A program made the translations under genes and the position numbers. DNA of 64,000 bases from Pseudomonas sp. BCA17 (GTDB lineage: Bacteria > Pseudomonadota > Gammaproteobacteria > Pseudomonadales > Pseudomonadaceae). The stretch covers positions 248,001 through 312,000 of the forward strand of contig NZ_SGWI01000004.1 of NCBI RefSeq assembly GCF_004519405.1, in the 5' to 3' direction. The notes under the pieces were generated by a model. That model ran no database searches and was not told the origin of the DNA. It was given only the letters and a program-made list of their open reading frames with translations. This document shows, one piece after another, positions 32,014 to 40,326 of this stretch; positions within the stretch are counted from its first letter, which is position 1; every line of letters starts with the position of its first letter.

Positions 32014-32050
32014 GCCAAAAGAAGAGCCAACTGACACAACCAAAACCAAA

Positions 32051-32078
32051 TGGGGGAGCGGGCTTGCCAGCTCCCCCA
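32051..32078. terminator. Convergent hairpin after yciK
   Basis: A perfect 9-bp inverted repeat (TGGGGGAGC/GCTCCCCCA) with a 10-nt loop sits between the convergent ends of yciK and the substrate-binding protein gene. No clear T tract follows; it resembles a REP arm reused as a terminator. Confidence 0.6.
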
Positions 32079-32096
32079 TAGGTATTACGACGCTCT

Positions 32097-33611
32097 CTAG
32101 TTTTTCACCACTTCCTCAAGCGTGAAGCGCCCCAGCGGGTTTTGCAGGAAGTTGCTCACATTCTTGCGTGAGATGTTGATGTACGGGCTGTAGTACAGGT
32201 CAATCCAGTTCACATCCTGTTTCGCCAGCTTCTGCAGTTCGACATACATCTGCTCACGCTTGGCCGGGTCGGCCTCGATCCGCGCCGCGGCCACCAGCTC
32301 CTTGACCTTGTCATTCTTGTAGCGGGTCATGTAGTTCTGGTTGGTGTCGTGCCCCAGCACGAAGGTGGTTTTCTGGTCCGGGTCGAGAATGTCGTTGGTC
32401 CAGTACATAACCGAAATATCGTACTCACCATCCACCAACATCTGCCAGCTCTGGGTTGGGTCGACCTTTTGCAGGTTGGCGGTCACGCCGACTTTGGCCA
32501 GCTGGTCCTTGATGATTACCGCGATCTGCTCATCGGCCTCGTTGCCGGCATTGACTACGTAGTTGAGCTTCAAGTCCTTGGCCCCGGCCTGCTCCAACAG
32601 TTTCTTGGCGGCCGTCGGGTCATACGGGCGCTGCAGGTTGTTGGCGTAGTGGTACAACGAGCCTTTCGGGATGTAGGAATAAGCCACGGTGCCTTGACCG
32701 TAAGTGGCGGTCTTGACCAGCGATTGTTTATCAATGGCCATGTCCAGCGCTTCGCGCACTTCCTGCTTGGCCAGCAGACCGTGAGCGTGGTTGATCAGCA
32801 AGTGATCCTCACGGGTGGACGGGTCGGAGTGGATCACCACATTCTTGTCTTTTTTCAGCTCTTCCACCCGGGAGAACGGCACGAAGATCGCCGTGTCCAG
32901 CTCGTTGTTCTGCACCATGCGCATACGGGTGTTGTCATCGGTCACCGACACCCATTCCACACCGTCCAGGCTAACGTTCTTGGCTTGCCAGAAGTTCGGG
33001 TTTTTCTTCAGGATCACCCGATCGCCCTTGCGCCACTCATCCACGGTAAACGCGCCCGAGGTCACCGGCTTTTCCGAGTACGCGTCTTCGCCCATCTGGG
33101 TCATGGCCTTTTCCGACAGGATCGATACGGTGGGCGACGCCAGTTGCGAGAGGAAAGCCACGGCGGGAGTTTTCAGGGTGACCACCAGGGTTTTCGCGTC
33201 CGTGGCCTTGGCGGTGTTGATCAGGCTGAACGGATCGCTCCACAGCGAGGCTTTGTTGTCGCGGATCCGCAACAGGCTGAACGCAGCATCGTCGGCGGTG
33301 ATTGGCGAACCGTCGGAGAACTTCGCATCGCGCAGCTTGAAGGTGTAGGTCAGGCCGTCCTTGGAAATGTCCCAGCTTTCGGCCAGCCCCGGCTCCATCT
33401 CGGTGCCCAGGTTGTCCACGCGCACCAGGGTGTCGTAGACGTTGGCGAATACCCAGGTGTCGCGATTTTGCGCGCTTTTGATCGGGTCGAACGTGGTGCT
33501 GTCTTCACGGCAGCCGATGGTCAGGACGCCAGCGGCGTGTGCCAGCCCGGCCGTCAGCGACCAAGCGGTCAATGTGGCGGCGGCGAGCAACTTCAAGTGA
33601 CGGGATTGCAT
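32097..33611 (-). CDS. Peptide ABC transporter substrate-binding protein
   Basis: 504 aa periplasmic protein of the family 5 (DppA/OppA) group. The Sec signal is MQSRHLKLLAAATLTAWSLT with the cleavage site near AHA. GCREDSTTFDPIKSAQNRD, GLAESWDISKDGLTYTFKLR and VTADDAAFSLLRIRD-like segments are typical. AAGGAG lies 7 nt before the ATG, which overlaps the end of the upstream ATPase gene by 19 nt. In the PipR-linked system of Pseudomonas endophytes the transporter imports small peptides or ethanolamine-derived amides; I infer a similar role here. Confidence 0.92.
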   Translation of the reverse strand: MQSRHLKLLAAATLTAWSLTAGLAHAAGVLTIGCREDSTTFDPIKSAQNRDTWVFANVYDTLVRVDNLGTEMEPGLAESWDISKDGLTYTFKLRDAKFSDGSPITADDAAFSLLRIRDNKASLWSDPFSLINTAKATDAKTLVVTLKTPAVAFLSQLASPTVSILSEKAMTQMGEDAYSEKPVTSGAFTVDEWRKGDRVILKKNPNFWQAKNVSLDGVEWVSVTDDNTRMRMVQNNELDTAIFVPFSRVEELKKDKNVVIHSDPSTREDHLLINHAHGLLAKQEVREALDMAIDKQSLVKTATYGQGTVAYSYIPKGSLYHYANNLQRPYDPTAAKKLLEQAGAKDLKLNYVVNAGNEADEQIAVIIKDQLAKVGVTANLQKVDPTQSWQMLVDGEYDISVMYWTNDILDPDQKTTFVLGHDTNQNYMTRYKNDKVKELVAAARIEADPAKREQMYVELQKLAKQDVNWIDLYYSPYINISRKNVSNFLQNPLGRFTLEEVVKN

Positions 33612-34612
33612 GTCTGAACTCCTTGTTGATAGACGGCAGAAAGGGTCAACGGCTCTTCAAGCACGCAACTGTACCGATGCTCGTGCAGGAAATGGGTAGG
33701 CGGCAACACCACGGAACACAGAGGCCGGGCGTGCCGGCAACGCGGGTGAAAGGCGCAACCTGTAGGTAAATTCAACGGGCTTGGTGGCTCGCCCGGTAAG
33801 GGTTCAGCCGGTAACGGCCGACGGGGATCGATCTCGGGAATCGCCTCAATCAACGCCGCCGTATAGGGATGGCGCGGTGCGGTGAACACCGCCTCTACGG
33901 GCCCTTCTTCGACGATCTTGCCCAGGTACATCACCGCCACGCGGTCGCACAGGCGTCGCACAATGGCCAGGTCATGAGCGATAAACAGGATCGCCAGGTT
34001 CATGCGCTGCTGCAGCTCCAGCAACAGGTTGATGATCTGGCCCTGGATCGACACATCCAGCGCCGCCACGCACTCATCGGCAATGATCAAGCGCGGCTCC
34101 ACCGCCAATGCGCGTGCGATACCGACCCGCTGGCACTGGCCGCCACTGAGGGAGCCGGGTTTGCGGCTGGCCAGCTCCGGGCGCAGCCCGACCAGATCGA
34201 GCAGCTCATCGACCCGACGTGGAATGTCCTGCGGTGTGACCTTGCGCTGTACCCGCAACACTTCGGCAAGGGTTTCGCCGACCGTGTGGCGTGGGTTCAG
34301 CGCGGCGTACGGATCCTGGAAGATCATCGCGGTTTCATGGCGCAGGCGGGCAATGTCGATAGCGCTGCCGTGGGCCATGTCGATACCATCGAACAGTACC
34401 TGGCCGGCGCTGATCGGGTTGAGGTGCAAAATCGCCCGGCCCAACGTACTTTTACCGCTGCCGGATTCGCCCACCAACCCGAGGGTTTCCCCGGCGCCCA
34501 GGTTCAGTGAGACACCATTGACGGCCCTCACCCACTGCTTGTTCAGACCGAACACACCACTGCCGGACGCGGCGAAGCGCACCTCAAGGTCCTTGATCTG
34601 CAACAGGCTCAT
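33593..34612 (-). CDS. Peptide ABC transporter ATP-binding protein (DppF-like)
   Basis: 339 aa from the ATG at 34612 ([14 protein letters not shown]). Walker A is [18 protein letters not shown], the signature LSGGQCQRVGIARAL, Walker B LIIADECVAALDVS, and the C-terminal oligopeptide-transporter extension contains LPTGCAFHPRCRHARPLC. The start overlaps the preceding ATPase gene as ATGA. It energises import together with its DppD-like partner. A longer frame adds 18 residues without similarity. Confidence 0.93.
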   Translation of the reverse strand: MSLLQIKDLEVRFAASGSGVFGLNKQWVRAVNGVSLNLGAGETLGLVGESGSGKSTLGRAILHLNPISAGQVLFDGIDMAHGSAIDIARLRHETAMIFQDPYAALNPRHTVGETLAEVLRVQRKVTPQDIPRRVDELLDLVGLRPELASRKPGSLSGGQCQRVGIARALAVEPRLIIADECVAALDVSIQGQIINLLLELQQRMNLAILFIAHDLAIVRRLCDRVAVMYLGKIVEEGPVEAVFTAPRHPYTAALIEAIPEIDPRRPLPAEPLPGEPPSPLNLPTGCAFHPRCRHARPLCSVVLPPTHFLHEHRYSCVLEEPLTLSAVYQQGVQTCNPVT

Positions 34613-35565
34613 GGGCGCTCTCCCAATGGATAGTGGCACGCTACCTGCGCGCCTTCGGGCAGCCATTCAGTACACAACGCGCCGACCTGCGGGCAACGTG
34701 GGCTGAAGCGGCAACCACGCGGTAACGCATCCAGCAACGGCGGTTGGCCGGGAATGGTGCGCAGCAAGGCATGGCCGCTGCTGTGGGCCGGCTGGCAATC
34801 GATCAGGCCGGCGGTATAAGGATGTTGCGGACGCGCCAGCACGTCGTATTTGCTGCCGTGTTCGCACAGGCGCCCGGCGTACATCACCGCAATGGAATCA
34901 CAGGTCTGCGCCACCACGCCGAGATCATGGGTGATCATGATGATCGACAGGCCCCGCTGGTCGCGCAGGTCCAGCAACAGGCGCAGGATTTGCGCCTGCA
35001 CCGTCACATCCAGCGCCGTGGTGGGCTCATCGGCAATCAGTACTTTCGGGTTGCAGCCCAACGCCACGGCGATCATGGCGCGCTGGCGCATGCCGCCGGA
35101 AAATTCGTGAGGGTAGTTGTCGACCCGCGCCTGGGGGTCGGGGATGCCTACCTGACGCAGCACCTCGATGGCCTGCCATCGCGCGTCTTTTTTCGACGCC
35201 CCCTGATGCAGGCGAATGCCCTCGGCAATCTGCTCACCGATACGCATCAACGGGTCGAGGTGGCTGCTGGGGTTCTGGAAGATCATGCCCAGTTGGCCGC
35301 CGCGCACGGCACGCATGCCGGCGTCATCCAGTGACAACAGGTCTTGGCCGGCCAGTCGCACCGCGCCGCCTTGCACGCGTAAGCCGGGCGATGGCAGCAG
35401 ACGCATCAAGCCGCGACAGGCCATGGTCTTGCCCGAGCCGCTTTCCCCCACCAGGCCGAGGATTTCGCCTTCAGCCAGGTCGAAGGACACGCGGTCCACC
35501 AAGGTCACATCGCGCCCGGTGTTGTTGGCGATCACGCTGAGGTCGCGCACTTGCAGCAAGCTCAT
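34609..35565 (-). CDS. Peptide ABC transporter ATP-binding protein (DppD-like)
   Basis: 318 aa from the ATG at 35565 ([12 protein letters not shown]). Walker A is [18 protein letters not shown], the signature [15 protein letters not shown], Walker [15 protein letters not shown], and the C-terminal cysteine segment [18 protein letters not shown]. The start overlaps the permease stop by 4 nt. The long upstream extension of the open frame lies inside the permease gene and is not coding. Confidence 0.93.
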   Translation of the reverse strand: MSLLQVRDLSVIANNTGRDVTLVDRVSFDLAEGEILGLVGESGSGKTMACRGLMRLLPSPGLRVQGGAVRLAGQDLLSLDDAGMRAVRGGQLGMIFQNPSSHLDPLMRIGEQIAEGIRLHQGASKKDARWQAIEVLRQVGIPDPQARVDNYPHEFSGGMRQRAMIAVALGCNPKVLIADEPTTALDVTVQAQILRLLLDLRDQRGLSIIMITHDLGVVAQTCDSIAVMYAGRLCEHGSKYDVLARPQHPYTAGLIDCQPAHSSGHALLRTIPGQPPLLDALPRGCRFSPRCPQVGALCTEWLPEGAQVACHYPLGERP

Positions 35566-36419
35566 GAGCGGTCCCCTAATACTTGCGCCACACCATCGGC
35601 CAACAGGCTGAAGCCCATGGCCAGGGTCACGATGGCCAAGCCCGGAAAGGTGCAGATCCACCACGCCGTGGTGATAAACGCTTGCCCTTCGGCCACCATC
35701 GTCCCCCACTCGGCCGTCGGCGGTTGCACGCCCAGGCCGAGGTAACTCACGGCGGCACCATTGAGCAGCACCAACACGGCGTCAGACATGGAAAACACGA
35801 TCGAGCCGAACATCGCATTGGGCAGCAAATGCCGGAACAGAATGCGCCCATGGCCGAAGCCCAGGCTCTTGGCGGCCAGGGCAAAGTCGCTTTCCTTGAG
35901 CACCAGGATCTGGGAGCGGATCAGCCGCGCATAGGACACCCAGCCTACCAACGCCATGGCGATATAAAAGCTCTTCAGGCCCGGGCCGAGGATAGCCATG
36001 ATCGCCAGCATCAGCACCAGGAACGGGAACGCCAGGATCACGTCGATCACGCGCATGCAAAAGCTATCGAAACGCCCGCCAATGTAGCCGGAAACCGCGC
36101 CGACGAACGTGCCGATCATGAACGGAAAAATCACCCCGACGATGGCCAGTTGCAGGTCGATGCGCGCGCCCCAGATCACCCGTGAAAGGATGTCTCGGCC
36201 ATAGTTGTCCGTGCCGAAGGGATGGGCCGCGCTCGGCGCCAGCAAGCTGAAGTCAGTGTTCTGCGCAATCGGGTCATAGGGCGCGACCCACGGCGCGAAC
36301 AGCGCCAGGGCCAACCAGCCGAGCAGGATCAACAGCCCCCAGGCCGCGGTCAGCCGACCGTTGCGAAAACCAAACCGCAGGCGCAAGCGCCATGGGGCGA
36401 TCAGTGGGCGGCTGCTCAT
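35562..36419 (-). CDS. Peptide ABC transporter permease (DppC-like)
   Basis: 285 aa with six membrane segments. The N-terminal OppC domain includes LAPSAAHPFGTDNYGRDILSRVIWGAR, and the EAA loop contains AKSLGFGHGRILFRHLLPNAM. With the DppB-like protein it makes the channel through the inner membrane. It overlaps both neighbours by 4 nt. Confidence 0.94.
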   Translation of the reverse strand: MSSRPLIAPWRLRLRFGFRNGRLTAAWGLLILLGWLALALFAPWVAPYDPIAQNTDFSLLAPSAAHPFGTDNYGRDILSRVIWGARIDLQLAIVGVIFPFMIGTFVGAVSGYIGGRFDSFCMRVIDVILAFPFLVLMLAIMAILGPGLKSFYIAMALVGWVSYARLIRSQILVLKESDFALAAKSLGFGHGRILFRHLLPNAMFGSIVFSMSDAVLVLLNGAAVSYLGLGVQPPTAEWGTMVAEGQAFITTAWWICTFPGLAIVTLAMGFSLLADGVAQVLGDRS

Positions 36420-37363
36420 TGCATCTTCACTCGCGGGTCGAGGGCCACCGTCACCACATCGGCGAGGAAGTTGACCACCACCGTCGCACAGGCCAGCACC
36501 ATCGCCACGCCCTGCACCACCATGTAGTCGCGGGTAAAGATACCGCGCACCAGCAATTGGCCAATGCCCGGAATCGCGAACAGACTCTCGATCACCACGG
36601 TGCCGCTGATCAGCCAGCCGATATTCACTGCCAGCAGGTTGACCGCCGGCACCAGTGAGTTGGGCAGCACATGCCGGCGGAACACCGCGGCCTCCGACAG
36701 CCCGCGCGCCCGTGCAGCGGTGACATGGTCGGCCTGCAACTCCATCAACATGCTCGCCCGCAGGTTGCGTACCAGCACCGCCGACAGCGCCAGCGCGATG
36801 GTCAGGCAGGGCAACAGCATATGGTGGGCCTTATCCAGCCAGGTCCGCCCATAGCCGGACACCGGGAACAAGCCCCATTGCACACTCAGCAACAGGATCA
36901 ACATCAAGCCCAGCCAGAATGCCGGCATGCCCAGGCCGACCGTGGTGAACACGCGGACCAGGTTGTCCACCCACCCACCTTTATTGCGTGCCGCCAGCGT
37001 CGCCAACGGCAGCGCAATCAGCAGCGCCAGCACCACACTGCCCAGTACCAGCACCAGGGTCGGCTCGATGCGGGTGACGATCAGCTTCAGCGCATCAACC
37101 TTGTACAGCAACGACTGGCCGAGATCGCCCTTGAGCAGGTTCTTGAGGAAGTAGAAATATTGCAGCCACAGAGGCTGATCAAGACCGTACTGCGCGCGGA
37201 TTTTCAGCAGGGCATCCGGTGTGCTGCGCGAGCCGAGCAAGGCCCGCGCCGGGTCGCCGGGGATCGAGCGCACCAGCACAAAGGTGATCAGGCTGATGCC
37301 GAACAACACCGGCAGCAATTGCAGCGGCCGGGAGAGCACAAAGCGGTAGCGCGCCAGGTTCAT
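36416..37363 (-). CDS. Peptide ABC transporter permease (DppB-like)
   Basis: 315 aa with six membrane segments: LLPVLFGISLITFVLVRSIPGDPAR at the N-terminus, YGLDQPLWLQYFYFLKNLLKGDLGQSL, and the EAA loop TAARARGLSEAAVFRRHVLPNS. It starts 3 nt after the iminopeptidase stop. Confidence 0.94.
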   Translation of the reverse strand: MNLARYRFVLSRPLQLLPVLFGISLITFVLVRSIPGDPARALLGSRSTPDALLKIRAQYGLDQPLWLQYFYFLKNLLKGDLGQSLLYKVDALKLIVTRIEPTLVLVLGSVVLALLIALPLATLAARNKGGWVDNLVRVFTTVGLGMPAFWLGLMLILLLSVQWGLFPVSGYGRTWLDKAHHMLLPCLTIALALSAVLVRNLRASMLMELQADHVTAARARGLSEAAVFRRHVLPNSLVPAVNLLAVNIGWLISGTVVIESLFAIPGIGQLLVRGIFTRDYMVVQGVAMVLACATVVVNFLADVVTVALDPRVKMQ

Positions 37364-37366
37364 CCG

Positions 37367-38254
37367 TCAGCCTCGATGACGAGCGAGAAAGTCCAGCAAC
37401 ACCGGAAAATATGCCTGGGGCTCTTCATAAAACGGCATATGGCTGCTGTTGGGGAACACGTGCAACTCGGCGTGCCTGGCGGCCTGCTTCATGCGCATGG
37501 CGCAGGCCGGGGTCAGCTCGTCATGTTGGCCGGTGGTGATCAATATCGGCATCTTGAACCCGGCCATCTCGGGGATGCGGTTCCAGTCCTTGAGGTTGCC
37601 GATGTACAGAAATTCGTTGGGGCCTTGCATGGTTTCGTACGGTCCCATGTTCCAGTCGCCGAGGGAGCGCTTGACCGGCTCGGGCCATTCGTCCAGGCGG
37701 CACACGTGGCGGTAGTTGAGCAAGGTAATGGCCGCCTGGTACTGCGGGTGGTCCAGGGTGCCCATGGCTTCGTGGCGTTGCATCATGGCCACGGTTTCGC
37801 TGCCCAGGGCACTGCGCAGGCGTTCAAGTTCTTGAGACAGGTGCGGGATGTCGCCGACGGTGTTTTCCAGGATCAGGCTTTTCAGCGCGTCGGGGTAATG
37901 GATGGCGTATTCGATACCCAGCCAGCCGCCCCAGGAATGCCCCAGCAAGTGCACGCGGCCCAGGCCCAGGGCTTGGCGCACGGTTTCGACTTCTTCCACA
38001 TAACGGCGGATTTCCCACAGGGCAACATCGGTCGGTCTGGCTGATGCGCCCGTGCCAAGCTGGTCGAATGCAACCACTCGCAGGTTATGGTCCTTGAGCC
38101 AGCCATGGGCGTCGCGCAAGTAATCACACGGCAGGCCCGGACCGCCGTTGAGACACAAGAGCACCTCATCGCCGTCGCCAAAGCTGTAGACCACGAGGTT
38201 ATGACCGTCGACTTGCACGTTGTACTGCTGGTCGGGGGCAATTTCACGCCACAT
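37367..38254 (-). CDS. Proline iminopeptidase-family hydrolase (AapA-like)
   Basis: 295 aa alpha/beta hydrolase. The oxyanion region is LCLNGGPGLPCDYL and the nucleophile elbow LLGHSWGGWLGIEYA (GxSxG). The Asp and His appear in TGQHDELTP and NSSHMPFYEEPQ. The family removes N-terminal proline or acts on small amides. It is the first gene of the transporter operon and divergent from the LuxR solo, the arrangement of aapA in the PipR system of plant-associated Pseudomonas. A perfect lux-box palindrome lies in its upstream region. Confidence 0.9.
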   Translation of the reverse strand: MWREIAPDQQYNVQVDGHNLVVYSFGDGDEVLLCLNGGPGLPCDYLRDAHGWLKDHNLRVVAFDQLGTGASARPTDVALWEIRRYVEEVETVRQALGLGRVHLLGHSWGGWLGIEYAIHYPDALKSLILENTVGDIPHLSQELERLRSALGSETVAMMQRHEAMGTLDHPQYQAAITLLNYRHVCRLDEWPEPVKRSLGDWNMGPYETMQGPNEFLYIGNLKDWNRIPEMAGFKMPILITTGQHDELTPACAMRMKQAARHAELHVFPNSSHMPFYEEPQAYFPVLLDFLARHRG

Positions 38255-38337
38255 GTATACATTCCTTGTGTTGTATCGGCCTGGCAGCTAGCGGCCGTTT
38301 ATCAGGCCAACACTACCGAGGATGCCGCGCGTCCATA

Positions 38338-38357
38338 ACCTAGTATTTCTTATAGGT
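38338..38357. promoter_or_regulatory. lux box-like operator, divergent aap/luxR promoter
   Basis: ACCTAGTATTTCTTATAGGT is a perfect 5-bp palindrome (ACCTA/TAGGT) spaced by 10, the 20-bp architecture of lux boxes. It lies 84 bp before the iminopeptidase start and 81 bp before the luxR start. Confidence 0.8.
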
Positions 38358-38437
38358 TTGGCCTGGCAGTCCTTCGCCGGGGCGTGGCATTCTACTTGCA
38401 GCAAGTCGAGATTCAAACGAATTCGGGAGCAGAACGG

Positions 38438-39202
38438 ATGCTGGCCAAGCTAACTGCCTTCAATAACCGCCTTATGCCGGGCAGGAGCCTGGATGAACAG
38501 ATGGACAACACGTTCATCCTCGCCCAGCAGTTGGGCTTCGATGCGTTGGTGTATGACTACACCCCGGTGCCCATCGACCTTGATGGCACGCTGATCACCC
38601 CCTCGGTGCTGGAGTTGCGTAACACACCGACCGACTGGCAGGCCTTGTGGTGCAGCGAAGGGTTTTACCAGATTGACCCGGTGCAGCATCTGGCGCTGAG
38701 CACGGTGTCGCCGTTTGTCTGGTCTTACGAGGCAAAAACCGAGACCGCCCTGCAGAAAATCATCGACCCCTGCCACGCGCCGGTATCGTCCTACCTGCAT
38801 GAACGGCAACTGACCTGCGGTGTCAGCGTGCCCATTCACTTGCCCCGGGGCGGTTTTGCCTCCCTTACCGGGCTGCGCATCGGCAAGGCGCACACGGTTT
38901 TGAAGGACGCCCAGCAGACCCTGGCGGATTTCAGCCTCATTACTCACGCCTTGCAGGAAGCGGCCTACCCGCTGTTCAGCAAAGAGCTTCGCACCTACCC
39001 GCACATTCATTTGACCAAGCGTGAACGCGAGTGCCTGAAATGGGCCACCGACGGCTTGACCGCCGCCGAAATCGCCACGCAACTGAGCCGTTCATTGGCG
39101 GTGGTCACCCTGCACCTGGCTTCGGCCATGCACAAACTGGGCGCCAAGAACCGCGTCCAGGCGGTGGTGCGTGCCACCCATTACCGCCTGCTCGAAGATT
39201 GA
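38438..39202 (+). CDS. pipR: LuxR solo of the plant-responsive PipR/OryR type
   Basis: 254 aa from the ATG at 38438, with GGGAG 8 nt upstream; a GTG at 38384 gives 272 aa. Residues about 15-165 form the autoinducer-binding domain, and about 190-250 the GerE helix-turn-helix (LTKRERECLKWATDGLTAAEI). Against TraR numbering the ligand pocket keeps W57 (W67 here), D70-P71 (D80-P81), W85 (W95) and G113 (near G128), but Y61 is Trp (W71). That substitution is known in the plant-responsive solos OryR, PsoR and PipR, which do not answer acyl-homoserine lactones. No luxI gene is nearby; iminopeptidase genes flank it on both sides. Confidence 0.88.
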   Translation: MLAKLTAFNNRLMPGRSLDEQMDNTFILAQQLGFDALVYDYTPVPIDLDGTLITPSVLELRNTPTDWQALWCSEGFYQIDPVQHLALSTVSPFVWSYEAKTETALQKIIDPCHAPVSSYLHERQLTCGVSVPIHLPRGGFASLTGLRIGKAHTVLKDAQQTLADFSLITHALQEAAYPLFSKELRTYPHIHLTKRERECLKWATDGLTAAEIATQLSRSLAVVTLHLASAMHKLGAKNRVQAVVRATHYRLLED

Positions 39203-39214
39203 GCCATCGGCAAA

Positions 39215-39234
39215 ACCTATCTGTTTTGCTAGTT
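39215..39234 (+). promoter_or_regulatory. lux box-like operator before second iminopeptidase
   Basis: ACCTATCTGTTTTGCTAGTT repeats the ACCTA-N10-TAGGT layout of the site at 38338 with one mismatch (TAGTT). It is 61 bp upstream of the second iminopeptidase start. Confidence 0.75.
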
Positions 39235-39294
39235 ACCTAAACGTCTCGTGCAGATTATCGTGGCCCTGATCCTTTTTTCAGAGCAGGGTACGAA

Positions 39295-40227
39295 ATGGAA
39301 TTCATCGAAAAAGTCCGCGAAGGCTATGCGACCTTTGGCGCTTACCAGACCTGGTACCGCGTCACCGGCGACCTGACCACCGGCCGCACCCCCTTGGTGA
39401 TCATCCATGGCGGCCCTGGTTGCACCCATGACTATGTCGACGCCTTCAAGGACGTCGCCGCCAGTGGCCACGCGGTCATTCACTATGACCAACTGGGCAA
39501 CGGCCGCTCCACTCACCTGCCCGACAAAGACCCATCGTTCTGGACCATCGGCCTGTTCCTCGAAGAGCTGAACAACCTGCTGGACCACCTGCAGATCAGC
39601 GATAACTACGCGATCCTCGGCCAGTCCTGGGGCGGTATGCTCGGCAGCGAACATGCGATCCAGCAGCCCAAGGGCCTGCGCGCGTTTATCCCCGCCAACT
39701 CGCCGACGTGCATGCGCACCTGGGTCAGCGAGGCCAACCGCCTGCGCAAATTGTTGCCGGAAGGCGTGCATGAAACCCTGCTCAAGCATGAACAGGCCGG
39801 CACCTACCAGGACCCGGAATACCTGGCCGCTTCGCGGGTTTTCTATGACCAGCACGTATGCCGGGTCAACCCATGGCCGGAAGAGGTGGCACGTACCTTC
39901 GCCCAGGTTGATTCAGACCCGACGGTGTACCACGCCATGAGCGGCCCGACCGAGTTTCACGTCATCGGCAGCTTGAAAGACTGGAACGTGATTGGCCGCC
40001 TGTCGGCGATCAACGTACCGACGCTGGTGATCTCCGGTCGACACGACGAGGCCACGCCGCTGGTGGTCAAGCCGTTTCTGGATGAGATCGCGGACGTGCG
40101 CTGGGCACTGTTTGAAGACTCCAGTCACATGCCCCACGTGGAAGAACGCCAGGCGTGCATGGGAACAGTGGTGAAGTTTCTGGATGAGGCGTGTTCGGCG
40201 AAACACCCCGAACGCAAGGCTGGATGA
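39295..40227 (+). CDS. pipA: Proline iminopeptidase (PipA-like)
   Basis: 310 aa alpha/beta hydrolase of the L-amino acid amidase/prolyl aminopeptidase type: [17 protein letters not shown] (HGGPG oxyanion motif), HYDQLGNG, and nucleophile elbow [16 protein letters not shown]. The acid and base are in SGRHDEATP and [12 protein letters not shown]. No signal peptide is present, so it acts in the cytoplasm, presumably on imported peptides or amides. The start is an ATG after GAGCAGGGTACGAA. It differs clearly from the first iminopeptidase, so it is not a recent duplicate. Confidence 0.92.
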   Translation: MEFIEKVREGYATFGAYQTWYRVTGDLTTGRTPLVIIHGGPGCTHDYVDAFKDVAASGHAVIHYDQLGNGRSTHLPDKDPSFWTIGLFLEELNNLLDHLQISDNYAILGQSWGGMLGSEHAIQQPKGLRAFIPANSPTCMRTWVSEANRLRKLLPEGVHETLLKHEQAGTYQDPEYLAASRVFYDQHVCRVNPWPEEVARTFAQVDSDPTVYHAMSGPTEFHVIGSLKDWNVIGRLSAINVPTLVISGRHDEATPLVVKPFLDEIADVRWALFEDSSHMPHVEERQACMGTVVKFLDEACSAKHPERKAG

Positions 40228-40232
40228 TTGCC

Positions 40233-40326
40233 AAATGTGGGAGCGTGCCTGCCCACGAAGACGGTGTGCCAGCCGCGGTTATTTCAACCGAGCCACCGCC
40301 TTCGCGAGCAAACCCGCCCCCACCGT
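40233..40326. repeat. Degenerate REP-like region
   Basis: GTGGGAGCGTGCCTGCCCAC (40237-40256) forms a 5-bp-arm hairpin typical of REP remnants, between the convergent ends of pipA and the permease gene. The rest (CGCGAGCAAACCCGCCCC region) resembles a second worn REP arm. Confidence 0.5.
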
